The notes under the pieces are model-generated. The model made no database searches and was not told the DNA's origin. It worked only from the letters and a program-made list of their open reading frames with translations. A stretch of 64,000 nt of DNA from Lentisphaerae bacterium GWF2_49_21 (lineage in GTDB: Bacteria > Verrucomicrobiota > Lentisphaeria > Victivallales > GWF2-50-93), in contig MHBH01000054.1 in assembly GCA_001804805.1 (NCBI GenBank), positions 28,750 to 92,749 on the forward strand, given 5' to 3'. Within the stretch, counting starts at the first letter, position 1. The number at the start of each line of letters is the position of its first letter. The translations under genes and the position numbers were made by a program. Below, piece after piece: positions 8,205 to 16,867 of the stretch.

Positions 8205-9588
8205 ATTCTTCATACTCTTTGCAGGCGTAATAATTTTCCTGCTGCTGGTGAAAAATCACCGTGCACAGAAAATATTCCTCCTGCTCTTCAGCTATTATTT
8301 CTATGCCTACTGGGACTGGCGTTTCCTCTTCCTGCTCCTTGGTTCCACCTGTATCGACTATACGATAGGAATAGCCCTGGAAAAATCCAAGTCGCCGGTA
8401 GAAAGGAAATTCCTGATAGTCGCGTCCCTCATAACAAATCTCGGAGTCCTGTGCCTGTTCAAATATTTCAATTTCTTCATCGATAATCTAAGGCCGATTC
8501 TTGAATCATTCGGATTCAGGCCCACGAACTTGAGCCTTATCCTTCCTATTGGAATTTCATTCTATACATTCCAGTCTCTAAGCTACACCATTGATGTTTA
8601 TAGAAGGACTATCAAGCCGTGCAAGGACTTCTTCGATCTCGCACTGTGCATCGCTTTCTTCCCCCAGTTGGTGGCCGGGCCGATTGTCAGGGCGTCATAT
8701 TTCATGCCGCAGATCAGGAGGCCCAGGGAGATGACGCTGCTAAACGCCTATTACGGTTTCAGGCTTGTCGTCTACGGGCTTTTCAAGAAGGTCTTCATCG
8801 CCGACAACATCGCCATGTTCGTAGACGATGTCTTTGGCAAGCCCGGCATGTATTCCTGTACCACCACCTGGCTGGCCGTCCTGGCATATGCCGTTCAAAT
8901 CTACTGTGATTTTTCCGGCTATTCCGACATGGCGATAGGTATGGCGCGCATAATGGGATACAAGTTCAGGATGAATTTCAACCTGCCATACATATCGAGT
9001 AACATGAGCGAATTCTGGCAGAGATGGCACATCTCCCTTTCTTCCTGGCTTAGGGATTACCTTTATATTTCACTCGGAGGAAACCGTCTCGGAACCGTAA
9101 GGACTTATGTGAACCTCATGCTGACAATGCTTCTTGGCGGACTCTGGCATGGTGCCGCATGGACATTCATCCTCTGGGGAGCCCTGCACGGGGCCGCACT
9201 AGCCGTCCAGAGGATATTCTCCTTCAAGCGCCTCTTTGCTGAAACTAAGGCATCCCAGTTTGCATCATCAACTTTGGGCTGGGCTCTTACCTTTTTCGCA
9301 GTTCTAATAGGATGGGTTTTCTTCCGCTCACAGGGTTTTACAGCCTCTTTCCTCACCCTCAGACAGATGTTTTTCCCTTCCGAAGGCATTATATGGTACC
9401 ATCCTTTTGTCATAGGAGTAATAATAGCAATGTTCATATTTCATCTTGTTCACGCCTTGGAACATGAAAAGATATTCCATCTTGGCCCATTTCAGCTCAG
9501 GAGCCCGGCAATTCTTTTCACCATGCTCTGGCTGATAATTGTCTTCCACCCCAAGACTTTCAATCCGTTCATATATTTCCAGTTTTAA
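8185..9588 (+). CDS. MBOAT family O-acyltransferase (AlgI-like)
   Basis: A 467-residue polytopic membrane protein of the usual AlgI/DltB length. Signatures include the N-terminal LFSYYFYAYWDWRF block, FFPQLVAGPIVRA, the EFWQRWHISLSSWLRDY motif and the catalytic-histidine segment GGLWHGAAWTFILWGALHG with His322. The family moves acyl groups across the membrane to exported glycans. It overlaps the SGNH-like gene, consistent with translational coupling and a two-component acylation module. The acyl donor and acceptor are unknown; acetate is the usual group. Confidence 0.92.
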   Translation: MLFTQIEFFILFAGVIIFLLLVKNHRAQKIFLLLFSYYFYAYWDWRFLFLLLGSTCIDYTIGIALEKSKSPVERKFLIVASLITNLGVLCLFKYFNFFIDNLRPILESFGFRPTNLSLILPIGISFYTFQSLSYTIDVYRRTIKPCKDFFDLALCIAFFPQLVAGPIVRASYFMPQIRRPREMTLLNAYYGFRLVVYGLFKKVFIADNIAMFVDDVFGKPGMYSCTTTWLAVLAYAVQIYCDFSGYSDMAIGMARIMGYKFRMNFNLPYISSNMSEFWQRWHISLSSWLRDYLYISLGGNRLGTVRTYVNLMLTMLLGGLWHGAAWTFILWGALHGAALAVQRIFSFKRLFAETKASQFASSTLGWALTFFAVLIGWVFFRSQGFTASFLTLRQMFFPSEGIIWYHPFVIGVIIAMFIFHLVHALEHEKIFHLGPFQLRSPAILFTMLWLIIVFHPKTFNPFIYFQF

Positions 9589-9606
9589 ACCAAAGGAAAC
9601 CTGAAT

Positions 9607-10587
9607 ATGGGACTCTCGACTCTTCCACATGTATTGAAGAACCGCGGAATCGCGGGAACTGCAAGATATCTTTTGAGGGCCAGCCGCTTCTTCGGATGCA
9701 GGCTTGTCCCAGGATGCCAGTTCACCAGCTATTCAATATGGGACGGCGAATACAGGATGCTCCTGAACATCCATGACAATGGAATATCAAGGACCCTCGC
9801 CTTGAACGGCAAGAGGGAGATGCAGCTCAGGGCCATACTCGAAGAGGAGATCAAGCCCGGCATGTGCATATTCGACCTCGGCGCAAACATCGGATATTAT
9901 GCCGTCTGGGAGGCTCTCCGCGTCGGTCCCGAAGGCAGAGTCTACTGCATCGAGCCAAGCCCTGCGAACTTCGCACTTCTCCAGAAAAATGTCGAACTCA
10001 ACGGGATGAAGGACAGGATGGAGATGTATAATGTCGGCGCCGCAGACCGCGTCGGAGAAGCCGACTTCCACCTCGCTGAATACTCCAACCTCCACACCTT
10101 CATGGCGGAACAGTACAAGTTCGGCGACAAGTCCAAGAAACTTCTCAAGGGGCAGACCATCAAGGTCCCTCTGACAACTGTAAGCGAATTCGCCAAGGGC
10201 AAAAGGAAGATAGACCTTATCAGGATGGACGTCGAAGGTTTCGAGGTTGAAGTCATCGACGGCATGGAGGATGCGTTCAGGAACGATCCGGGCTTCGGCC
10301 CGGCAATCTGCTTCGAAACACATTTCCCTAAATATGACGACACCCATCACAGCATGAGGAAAAGGATCCGCGGTCTTTTCGACAGGGGATACAAGGTGAC
10401 AAGGATTTCCAGCAACAGCGAAAAGAAGAACCAGCACATCCTCGACATGGGATACAAGCCTTATAAGACAATGATGACATCCGATACCCATGTCCAAGGG
10501 CTCTACAAGGACATCAAAAACGATGATGCGGAAAAGCTTGTCTGCGATCTCGGAGGCATCCGCGACGTGCTGCTGAAAAGGGGATAA
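9607..10587 (+). CDS. FkbM family SAM methyltransferase
   Basis: A 326-residue methyltransferase with the FkbM-family motifs: SAM loop IFDLGANIGYYAVWEA near residue 95, acidic strand VYCIEPSPANF, and the C-terminal IRMDVEGFEVEVIDGM near 205. FkbM enzymes O-methylate sugars and polyketides. It sits 18 bp after the MBOAT gene, with an AAGGAAACC ribosome-binding stretch before the ATG. It is the last gene before a transposase insertion, so the insertion separates it from the next glycosyltransferase gene. Confidence 0.9.
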   Translation: MGLSTLPHVLKNRGIAGTARYLLRASRFFGCRLVPGCQFTSYSIWDGEYRMLLNIHDNGISRTLALNGKREMQLRAILEEEIKPGMCIFDLGANIGYYAVWEALRVGPEGRVYCIEPSPANFALLQKNVELNGMKDRMEMYNVGAADRVGEADFHLAEYSNLHTFMAEQYKFGDKSKKLLKGQTIKVPLTTVSEFAKGKRKIDLIRMDVEGFEVEVIDGMEDAFRNDPGFGPAICFETHFPKYDDTHHSMRKRIRGLFDRGYKVTRISSNSEKKNQHILDMGYKPYKTMMTSDTHVQGLYKDIKNDDAEKLVCDLGGIRDVLLKRG

Positions 10588-10588
10588 A

Positions 10589-10786
10589 CGATACGCGAGC
10601 AAAAGCGATAAGTTATTTCTTAGACTCTCTTCCCTTGAAAGCGAATATGCTAAAGAACTGCTTTGTGAGCTTCAAAGCGTGCATTCAAAATCCATTGCTG
10701 TACTTCCTGATAGACATGCTGGGGGGAGCGAACATTTAAAGGAGGATTTATGTGAAATCCTCAAAAAACAGTTCATTAACTCATGA
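10589..10786 (+). pseudogene. possible gene remnant without start codon
   Basis: An open frame of about 65 codons runs from 10589 to a TGA at 10784-10786, right after the FkbM stop. It has no in-frame ATG; the only alternative starts are late. The translation looks protein-like (LRLSSLESEYAKELLCEL near the start, LKEDLCEILKKQF at the end), with helical, charged composition. I do not recognise the family. It may be the C-terminal remnant of a gene truncated when the transposase element inserted just downstream, or chance. It occupies most of the 306-bp gap 10588-10893. Confidence 0.3.
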
Positions 10787-10812
10787 AAATTACAGTCCCA
10801 TGGGGACGACAA

Positions 10813-11422
10813 GATAATAGGCAGGCGTTTTAACGCCTGTATAAATGACAACAAATAATTCGCATGCCGTCAGGTATGCGATGAATATAAAAAATGTCCA
10901 ATAGTTATATTTCAATTTATATCCACGCGGTTTTCAGCACTAAAAATCATGAACCATTCCTGACATCAGAAATAAGGAACCGTCTTTTCCCATATTTTTG
11001 TGGAATTGCAAAATCAAATGATTTTCTCCTTCTTAATGCTGGAGGAATAGAAAACCATTTACATCTCCTTGTCTCGCTCCGTCAAGACATGGGAACATCC
11101 AAGGCTCTTCAGCTTTTGAAAGGTGGCAGTTCAAAATGGATTCATGACACTTTTCCTAACATGAAGAACTTTGCCTGGCAGGAGGGATATGGTGCATTCA
11201 GCATCGGAGTATCGCAGATCAAGGCGACCGAGGACTATATAGCCAAACAGGAACAACATCACAGGAAATTATCCTTTAGAGAAGAATATCTGGCATTCCT
11301 CAAAAAACACAATATTAAATACGATGACAAATATGTTTTTGGATGACATTCACCGCATACCTATGGCATGCGTCTTTTGTATGCACGATTGCAAACAGGC
11401 GTTAAAACGCCTGCCTATTATC
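10813..11422 (+). mobile_element. REP/IS200-type element bounded by 28-bp inverted repeats
   Basis: A 610-bp unit carrying one Y1 transposase gene. Its ends are exact inverted copies of each other: 10813-10840 and 11395-11422, 28 bp with no mismatch. Each end is itself a hairpin (arms AGGCGTT/AACGCCT). Inside these lie second, imperfect palindromes (10861-10880 with CGCATGCC/GGTATGCG, and 11352-11370), again in inverted arrangement. Hairpin ends around a single-domain HUH transposase are what IS200/IS605 and REP-associated tyrosine transposases act on. No target-site duplication is expected for this class. Confidence 0.8.
10894..11346 (+). CDS. Y1 (IS200/REP-associated) transposase
   Basis: A 150-residue single-domain HUH transposase (Transposase_17 / Y1_Tnp). 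The metal-binding HUH motif is His55-Leu-His57 in GIENHLHLLV. The nucleophilic tyrosine is most likely Tyr115 in DYIAKQEQHH, followed by the usual C-terminal helix. Its full-length reading frame suggests it is intact. It cuts and joins single-stranded DNA at hairpin ends, and matching hairpins flank the gene on both sides. It is the only gene of the element and has no glycan role. Confidence 0.92.
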   Translation: MSNSYISIYIHAVFSTKNHEPFLTSEIRNRLFPYFCGIAKSNDFLLLNAGGIENHLHLLVSLRQDMGTSKALQLLKGGSSKWIHDTFPNMKNFAWQEGYGAFSIGVSQIKATEDYIAKQEQHHRKLSFREEYLAFLKKHNIKYDDKYVFG

Positions 11423-11451
11423 AAACCATCCCTCTGGGATTTATAATTAAA

Positions 11452-12531
11452 ATGTCAAAAATCAACGTCCTTACAAACAATTCATGCCCTAACTCCAAGG
11501 CGTTCAACTGCCCCCTTCTCGCCTCCAGGCCGTTTTTCGAGGAGAAAGGACATCGCCTTGACTTCCATTGGAAGATTTCGGACAAGGTCCATGAATGCGA
11601 CGTTCTTTTCATAAATTCCAATGTCTTTAGGACTTACTGGCATGACAGTAAGTCTTATATTTTTAGTTTTCTCGAGGCTGCAAAGTCGAGAAAAATAAAA
11701 ATATTATGGTTCGACACTACCGACAGCACCTGGTGCACCCAGTTCGAGGTCATGCCATATGTGGATCTCTTCCTCAAGAGCCAGATTTTCAAGGACAGGA
11801 AAACATATCTCAGGCGGTTCAGGACCGGCCGTATATTCACTGATTATTTCGATGAGCTATACTCCTCCGGCGAAAAGGAGGAGAACTTCCCCCTGCCCCT
11901 GGAAAAGGATCTTGACAAGATAAGGATATCCTGGAATACGTGCTTTGAAAACTATACTGAATCCCGTTTCGGCATCACTGCCAGAATCAGGCAGAAGGCA
12001 AGACCGTTCCTGTCGTCAATGCTCTCCCAGGGATTGGACATCAAATTCACGCCGTCGAACATCAAGCGGAGCATAAACACGAGCTGCAGGCTCGGTCTTT
12101 CGCATTCACGTCCCTCGGTTCTCGCCCACAGGAAAGCCGTCATGAAGATTATGGATAAGATGGGAATCCAGACTTCAAAAATTTGCCTTCCAGAATATTT
12201 CTCGGAACTGCGGAATTCGCAGATCGGGATAGGCCCGTTCGGAGTCGGGGAGATCACATTGCGCGACTTTGAAATAATAATCTGCGGTGCAGCCCTGGTT
12301 AAGCCCGACATGGCTCATCTGGAGACCTGGCCGGACTTCTTCCAGCCGGACAAGACATTTATATCACATAAGTGGGACTTGTCCGACATGGGGGAGAAGA
12401 TTGCATCAGCGCTTGAAGACAATGACCTGCGGCTCCACATCGCCATGGAAGCCCAGAAGATATACAGGAACGCAGTTTTGGCTGAAGGGCTTGAGAAATT
12501 CGCGGACAGGCTGATAGGACTGGTGAAATAG
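11452..12531 (+). CDS. glycosyltransferase, GT-B fold (family 1/4-like)
   Basis: A 359-residue protein. The N-terminal half has no clear motif beyond a GPGTF-like layout (VLTNNSCPNSKAF, then HECDVLFINS). The C-terminal half has a glycosyl-transferase-group-1 signature: GPFGVGEITLRDFEIIICGAALVKPDM, with the conserved E of the E-x7-E-like region and a helical tail (MGEKIASALED). The ATG at 11452 is chosen because a start at 11368 would lie inside the transposon end repeat. The nitrilase-like gene follows 3 bp later. Donor and acceptor are unknown. Confidence 0.65.
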   Translation: MSKINVLTNNSCPNSKAFNCPLLASRPFFEEKGHRLDFHWKISDKVHECDVLFINSNVFRTYWHDSKSYIFSFLEAAKSRKIKILWFDTTDSTWCTQFEVMPYVDLFLKSQIFKDRKTYLRRFRTGRIFTDYFDELYSSGEKEENFPLPLEKDLDKIRISWNTCFENYTESRFGITARIRQKARPFLSSMLSQGLDIKFTPSNIKRSINTSCRLGLSHSRPSVLAHRKAVMKIMDKMGIQTSKICLPEYFSELRNSQIGIGPFGVGEITLRDFEIIICGAALVKPDMAHLETWPDFFQPDKTFISHKWDLSDMGEKIASALEDNDLRLHIAMEAQKIYRNAVLAEGLEKFADRLIGLVK

Positions 12532-12534
12532 CAA

Positions 12535-13413
12535 ATGACTGGAAAACTCATAATTGCATTCATAGCTCTTCTGGCAGATTTAACCTTATCCGCGGAGCTG
12601 CCCGCCACGGCTTCCTCCGGCAAGGTCAAAGTTGCAGCAATTCAATGTTATAGCCGGATGGGGCAGGTCGAATACAACCGGAAATTGCTGACAGGCCTAA
12701 TGACTTCCGCCTCGGAAAAGGGGGCGAAAATAATTGTGACTCCGGAATGCGCTGTACAGGGATACATGGATCCTGCAGGCGGCGTGGCTTGGACGAAACA
12801 GGAGAAAAAGGCGGAAGACCGCATGTCCGTAGGAGAATATGCTGAAACTGTTCCCGGACCGTCGACGGAATATTTCGCCTCTCTCAGCAAAAAGCTTGGA
12901 GTCTACCTCTGCATCGGAATGATTGAAAAAGACAAGAAGTCTTTCTTCAACTCCCAAGTCCTCCTAAGCCCTGAAGGCAAAATAATCGCCCATCACAGGA
13001 AGAAGAACCTGTGGCCGCCCGGTGACGGGCTCTGGGCATCTGAAGGTGATCTGCCAGTGCAGATTGTCCAGACCGAATTTGGAAAGCTTGGCCTCCTGAT
13101 CTGCTATGAAATCCATCTTCTGCCCAAAAAATTAGCCGAGGGCAAGACGGACATCGCTCTCTATTCCGTAGGCTGGTATGGGCCGAACGAGGACAACTGG
13201 TTCTTCATCATCCTTCCCAGGGATTATGTCAAGCCATACGGATATTCTATTGTGGTTTCAAACTGGTCTGCGGATAAATCATCTGAAGGCTGGGTCGGGA
13301 TTGGAAGGAGCTGCATAATCAACAGTGACGGAAAACTCCTCTCGTCAGCTGAAAAGGACAAGGGTGAGGAGATTGTTATTTCGGAGCTGAACTTGAAATC
13401 ATCCCCAAAATGA
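12535..13413 (+). CDS. exported carbon-nitrogen hydrolase (nitrilase superfamily)
   Basis: A 292-residue nitrilase-superfamily amidohydrolase. The catalytic triad is visible: Glu71 (VTPECAVQGYM), Lys156 or 157 (HHRKKNLWPPG) and Cys190 (GKLGLLICYEIH). The first 20 residues (KLIIAFIALLADLTLSA) look like a signal peptide, which is unusual because most members are cytoplasmic. It would then act in the periplasm or be anchored to the inner membrane. The family hydrolyses amides, nitriles or carbamoyl groups, or transfers acyl groups to amines. In a cluster rich in amidotransferases it might process an amide on the glycan; this is inference only. Confidence 0.82.
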   Translation: MTGKLIIAFIALLADLTLSAELPATASSGKVKVAAIQCYSRMGQVEYNRKLLTGLMTSASEKGAKIIVTPECAVQGYMDPAGGVAWTKQEKKAEDRMSVGEYAETVPGPSTEYFASLSKKLGVYLCIGMIEKDKKSFFNSQVLLSPEGKIIAHHRKKNLWPPGDGLWASEGDLPVQIVQTEFGKLGLLICYEIHLLPKKLAEGKTDIALYSVGWYGPNEDNWFFIILPRDYVKPYGYSIVVSNWSADKSSEGWVGIGRSCIINSDGKLLSSAEKDKGEEIVISELNLKSSPK

Positions 13414-13428
13414 GAGTTGCCACTGCAG

Positions 13429-13839
13429 ATGAAAGGCATATACATCCTGGTAGTTAATTTGCAGAATGATTCCAAAATAAGGATCGGTTCAATGGGCATC
13501 ATTCCCTTCCGCAAGGGCACTTATGCATACGTCGGTTCTGCCATGGGAGGACTTGAGGCAAGGATAAGAAGACATCTGAGAACCAGGAAAAAGCTCCACT
13601 GGCATATCGATTATCTTCTGAAAAGGGCCGTAGTGATGAAAGTCCTTGTGAAGGGGACATCGTCAAAGTCTGAAGAATGCAGGACTGCCGGACTACTCCA
13701 GTCCTTCGGAGCAGCGGCTGTTGAAGATTTCGGATCTTCCGACTGCAAATGCGCAAGCCATCTCTTTTATTTCAATTCAATTCCTGAACTTCAAATTTCA
13801 AACTTTACAAAACATGAAAATCCTGCTTGCATGCAGTAA
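13429..13839 (+). CDS. DUF123 / GIY-YIG-like domain protein
   Basis: A 136-residue protein matching the DUF123 family, a GIY-YIG-type fold often linked to endonuclease III. Visible elements are KGIYILVVNL, the GTYAYVGSAMGGLEARIRRH block (YVGSA and arginine helix) and KLHWHIDYLL, plus Cys and His residues near the C-terminus. The ATG at 13429 is used; a TTG at 13417 in the same frame is possible. It overlaps the next gene by 26 bp. A DNA-related function fits poorly with the polysaccharide context, so it may be a passenger. Confidence 0.75.
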   Translation: MKGIYILVVNLQNDSKIRIGSMGIIPFRKGTYAYVGSAMGGLEARIRRHLRTRKKLHWHIDYLLKRAVVMKVLVKGTSSKSEECRTAGLLQSFGAAAVEDFGSSDCKCASHLFYFNSIPELQISNFTKHENPACMQ

Positions 13840-15016
13840 ATATCTGCCGGAATATTCAGGCGCCGGATACCGGGCCCACAACCTCTACAGGAGGCTTAAG
13901 GCAGTCAATCCTGACATCAGCCTGACGGTCGTCTGCAGTTCTGAAACTGAAAATGACTGCAGAAAATACGAGTATGATGGAATTGATGTGAACAGAATCG
14001 CCTGCAAGCAGTATCCAGTGCTTGACCATGGATTCATCAGACGGTGGCAGAACTTATGCAATTTCCATTGTGAAAGCTCGGAGGCAAGTAAGTTCCTGAT
14101 GGGGCTCGGCGCAAAACCTGATCTTATCCATGTATTTGGACAGAGCTATGTGACGGTCACGGTAATTGATCATGCCATAAGAAACAGAATACCTCTGATA
14201 ATTGAGCTGGTCACGGATCTGGAGAGCCCCTTCCAGTATGTACCGTTCCCGTTGAAATATTTTCTGAAGACGAGGCCGGTGGATAATTTTACATTCGTCT
14301 GCATATCTGAGAAGCTGAAAACTCTTTGCCTGTCAAACGGGATCAGCGATACTAACATCTGGTGCAGGCCGAATCCCGTCGACGAAAATAAATTCAAATC
14401 TGTCTCCCCCGAGGTGAAATGCGAACTTCGCAGGAATCTCACTAAATTCACAGGCAATGACAAGCTTATAAGCTACATAGCGAAATTCCGTCCCAGCAAG
14501 AACCAGAAGTTCCTGGTTGAGGTCATGAAACATCTTCCGGAATCATTCAAGCTCTTCATCAAGGGGCCGCTCGTAAAGGAAGGCCCTTTTGCAGAGCGGG
14601 ACAACAGATATTTCAATGAAACAAGAGAATCAGTGGAACACCTCGGGCTTTCCAACAGGATACAGGTGGAAGAAGGCTTCTGCGAAAATCCAGAGGGATA
14701 CTACCAGATGTCCGATATATATGCGTTCCCTTCTGTCTCCGAGGGGCTTGGCACCCCGGTGCTGGAAAGCCTTGCCTGTGGAGTCCCCGTCGTGGCGAAC
14801 AATATTCCGAAAGTGACGGATGTCTGGATAAAAGAAGGAAGAAATGGATATCTGAGCCAATTGGAGGAAATTGAATTCTCCCATAAGATCATTAAGGCGG
14901 TAAAAATAGCAAAGGATGCCCTGCTCGAAGAATCCAAGTCCCTCATGTCTGAGGCATCAACAGAAATTATCGACAATAAATACATACAAACAATAAAAAG
15001 GCTGGCCAAGTCCTGA
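13814..15016 (+). CDS. glycosyltransferase family 4
   Basis: A 400-residue GT-B glycosyltransferase. The N-terminal domain begins MKILLACSKYLPEYSGAGYR. The C-terminal donor-binding domain has ISYIAKFRPSKNQKFLVEV and the E-x7-E-type block PSVSEGLGTPVLESLACGVPVVAN. The in-frame start at 13721 would overlap the DUF123 gene by 119 bp, so the ATG at 13814 is chosen. Enzymes of this family transfer sugars from nucleotide donors to the lipid-linked glycan on the cytoplasmic face of the membrane. Linkage and sugar are unknown. Confidence 0.9.
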   Translation: MKILLACSKYLPEYSGAGYRAHNLYRRLKAVNPDISLTVVCSSETENDCRKYEYDGIDVNRIACKQYPVLDHGFIRRWQNLCNFHCESSEASKFLMGLGAKPDLIHVFGQSYVTVTVIDHAIRNRIPLIIELVTDLESPFQYVPFPLKYFLKTRPVDNFTFVCISEKLKTLCLSNGISDTNIWCRPNPVDENKFKSVSPEVKCELRRNLTKFTGNDKLISYIAKFRPSKNQKFLVEVMKHLPESFKLFIKGPLVKEGPFAERDNRYFNETRESVEHLGLSNRIQVEEGFCENPEGYYQMSDIYAFPSVSEGLGTPVLESLACGVPVVANNIPKVTDVWIKEGRNGYLSQLEEIEFSHKIIKAVKIAKDALLEESKSLMSEASTEIIDNKYIQTIKRLAKS

Positions 15017-15022
15017 CACCCC

Positions 15023-16798
15023 ATGAATCTTATAAAATACTTCTCGTTTTTCCTTTCTCTGACAAAAAATAAATTCCTGGTCTTCATAGGTTTTATCTTC
15101 ACAGCGGCCTTCATGGAACTCATAGCAGGCGGTGTTTTCCTGGCTGTGCTTGAATTTGAATCTGCAAAACGCGGGAACAACTTCCTGACCAGGACCGTAT
15201 ATTCCATATTGTCCTCGATGCACCTTCCTTCAAAGGAATATGAACTATGTGCGCTTCTGGCCACGTGCTGCATTGCATTTGCAATTGGAGCATCGGTAAT
15301 GATCTACTCCAACTGGTTCAGCGCAAAACTGGAGGCCCGCATTTTTATGGAGCTTCAGGAGGACATGGTTATAAGGCTCTTCGGTGCAAAATTCGAATAT
15401 TTCATATCAAAAAACATCGGTAATCTCAACAACATCATCGTACACCAGATATTCAAGGTGAGTTCTTCCTTCAAGTCCTTTGCAAATATCCTGTCAAATG
15501 CCACACTTGCTTCGGCATATCTTGTATATCCTTTGGTACTGGAACCAATACTGCCAGTTCTGATGTTTGTGATGACCCTGCCTCTTCTTTTTGCGTTCAG
15601 GCACATAAACAGCAAGACAAAATATTATTCCATAAGGAACACGGAGGAGCTCGGGAAACTCTATGGCATCATCTATCAGATACTCGCCCATTTCAAATAT
15701 CTCAAAGCCACTGCGAATTACCGGAAAATAGTCAGCAAGCTCCGCGAACAGAATCTCGGACTGACCTATGTCATGCGCATGCAATCGCTCTGGGGCGCCA
15801 TAAGTTCCGACGGTTTCAGGCCTGTAGTCATAACTGAAATCTTCATCATTGTAATATACATGGTCGTTTTCAAGCACCACAGGATCGATTATGTCATCGT
15901 CCTGATGGCATTCCTCTACATGGCCTATCAGAAAGTCATTTCAATTCAGGGAGCCTATCAATCATTCCTTGTATCATCCGGAGCCATACTCGTATATGAG
16001 AAAATGAAGTCCGAGCTTTTTGAATCCGATGAAACAAAACTTCTTCCTGGCAGCGATATGCCGGTATTTACAGGCCCCATAACATTTGAAAATGTGACTT
16101 TCCGGTTTGAAAGCAAGGATGAGCCTGTCCTAAAAAACATGAGCCTTGAAATAAAGCCCAATACCACCGTTGCTTTTGTAGGCGGTTCCGGAGCCGGCAA
16201 ATCAACCCTGGTGAACCTCATATGCGGACTCCTGTTTCCTCAAACAGGTTCCATGAAGATTTCTGGCAAGGATTATAAGACCCTGGATGTTTCCAGGCTC
16301 CGTGAATCAATTGGTTATGTAACACAGGAACCGGTAATATTCAATGACACAGTCTTAAACAACATAACACTGTGGGATAAATCATTCTCGGACAGCATAG
16401 TCAGCGTCTCAAAAAGGGCGTCAGCGGATGAGTTTATTGAACAGCTACCCCAGAAATATGATACTCTTCTCGGTGACAACGGTATTAATATTTCAGGTGG
16501 CCAGCGCCAGAGGATAACTATCGCCAGGGAACTTTCCCGTAATACTCCAATCCTTATTTTCGACGAGGCCACCAGCTCCTTGGACACCGAGACTGAAAGA
16601 AAAATACAGGAAAGCATAGACCAGTCACATGGAGAAAAGACAATAATCATAATCGCCCACAGGCTGTCAACCATCAAAAATTCAGACATGGTTTATCTTC
16701 TAGAAAACGGGGAAATCATAGAAAAGGGGCCTTACACCGAACTTTATGAAAAAAATGGCAGGTTCCGCCAGATGGTTGACAGTCAGTCCCTAAGCTGA
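15023..16798 (+). CDS. ABC exporter, fused membrane and ATPase domains (MsbA/PglK-like)
   Basis: A 591-residue half-transporter with an N-terminal six-helix type IV exporter domain (about residues 1-330) and a C-terminal ATPase. The Walker A motif GGSGAGKST begins at about residue 387, the signature is NISGGQRQR, Walker B is ILIFDEATSS and the H-loop is IIAHRLST. Such proteins flip lipid-linked glycans (PglK) or lipid A (MsbA). Since no Wzx-type flippase was seen in the window, this is the best candidate for moving the lipid-linked oligosaccharide to the periplasm. That assignment is inferred from context. Confidence 0.9.
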   Translation: MNLIKYFSFFLSLTKNKFLVFIGFIFTAAFMELIAGGVFLAVLEFESAKRGNNFLTRTVYSILSSMHLPSKEYELCALLATCCIAFAIGASVMIYSNWFSAKLEARIFMELQEDMVIRLFGAKFEYFISKNIGNLNNIIVHQIFKVSSSFKSFANILSNATLASAYLVYPLVLEPILPVLMFVMTLPLLFAFRHINSKTKYYSIRNTEELGKLYGIIYQILAHFKYLKATANYRKIVSKLREQNLGLTYVMRMQSLWGAISSDGFRPVVITEIFIIVIYMVVFKHHRIDYVIVLMAFLYMAYQKVISIQGAYQSFLVSSGAILVYEKMKSELFESDETKLLPGSDMPVFTGPITFENVTFRFESKDEPVLKNMSLEIKPNTTVAFVGGSGAGKSTLVNLICGLLFPQTGSMKISGKDYKTLDVSRLRESIGYVTQEPVIFNDTVLNNITLWDKSFSDSIVSVSKRASADEFIEQLPQKYDTLLGDNGINISGGQRQRITIARELSRNTPILIFDEATSSLDTETERKIQESIDQSHGEKTIIIIAHRLSTIKNSDMVYLLENGEIIEKGPYTELYEKNGRFRQMVDSQSLS

Positions 16799-16801
16799 AA
16801 G

Positions 16802-16832
16802 TGCGGAAGTTCGGGAATGCGGAAGTTCGGGA
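16802..16832 (+). repeat. tandem 15-bp repeat TGCGGAAGTTCGGGA (two copies)
   Basis: Two exact copies of TGCGGAAGTTCGGGA (16802-16816 and 16818-16832) sit between the ABC exporter stop and the first four-helix-bundle gene. A degenerate opposite-orientation version (AACTTTCGCA, CGAACTCGCGAACTTT) occurs after that gene at about 17280-17315. A related stretch recurs far away at 47395-47435. This suggests flanking arms of an intervening-sequence-like element. Confidence 0.65.
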
Positions 16833-16867
16833 GTTAGTAATAAAATAATGGTGGATTTGACAAAAAC

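Noticed and set aside
9787..10602. 271-codon minus-strand open frame opposite the FkbM gene
   Set aside because: Antisense shadow of a well-supported methyltransferase gene with all family motifs.
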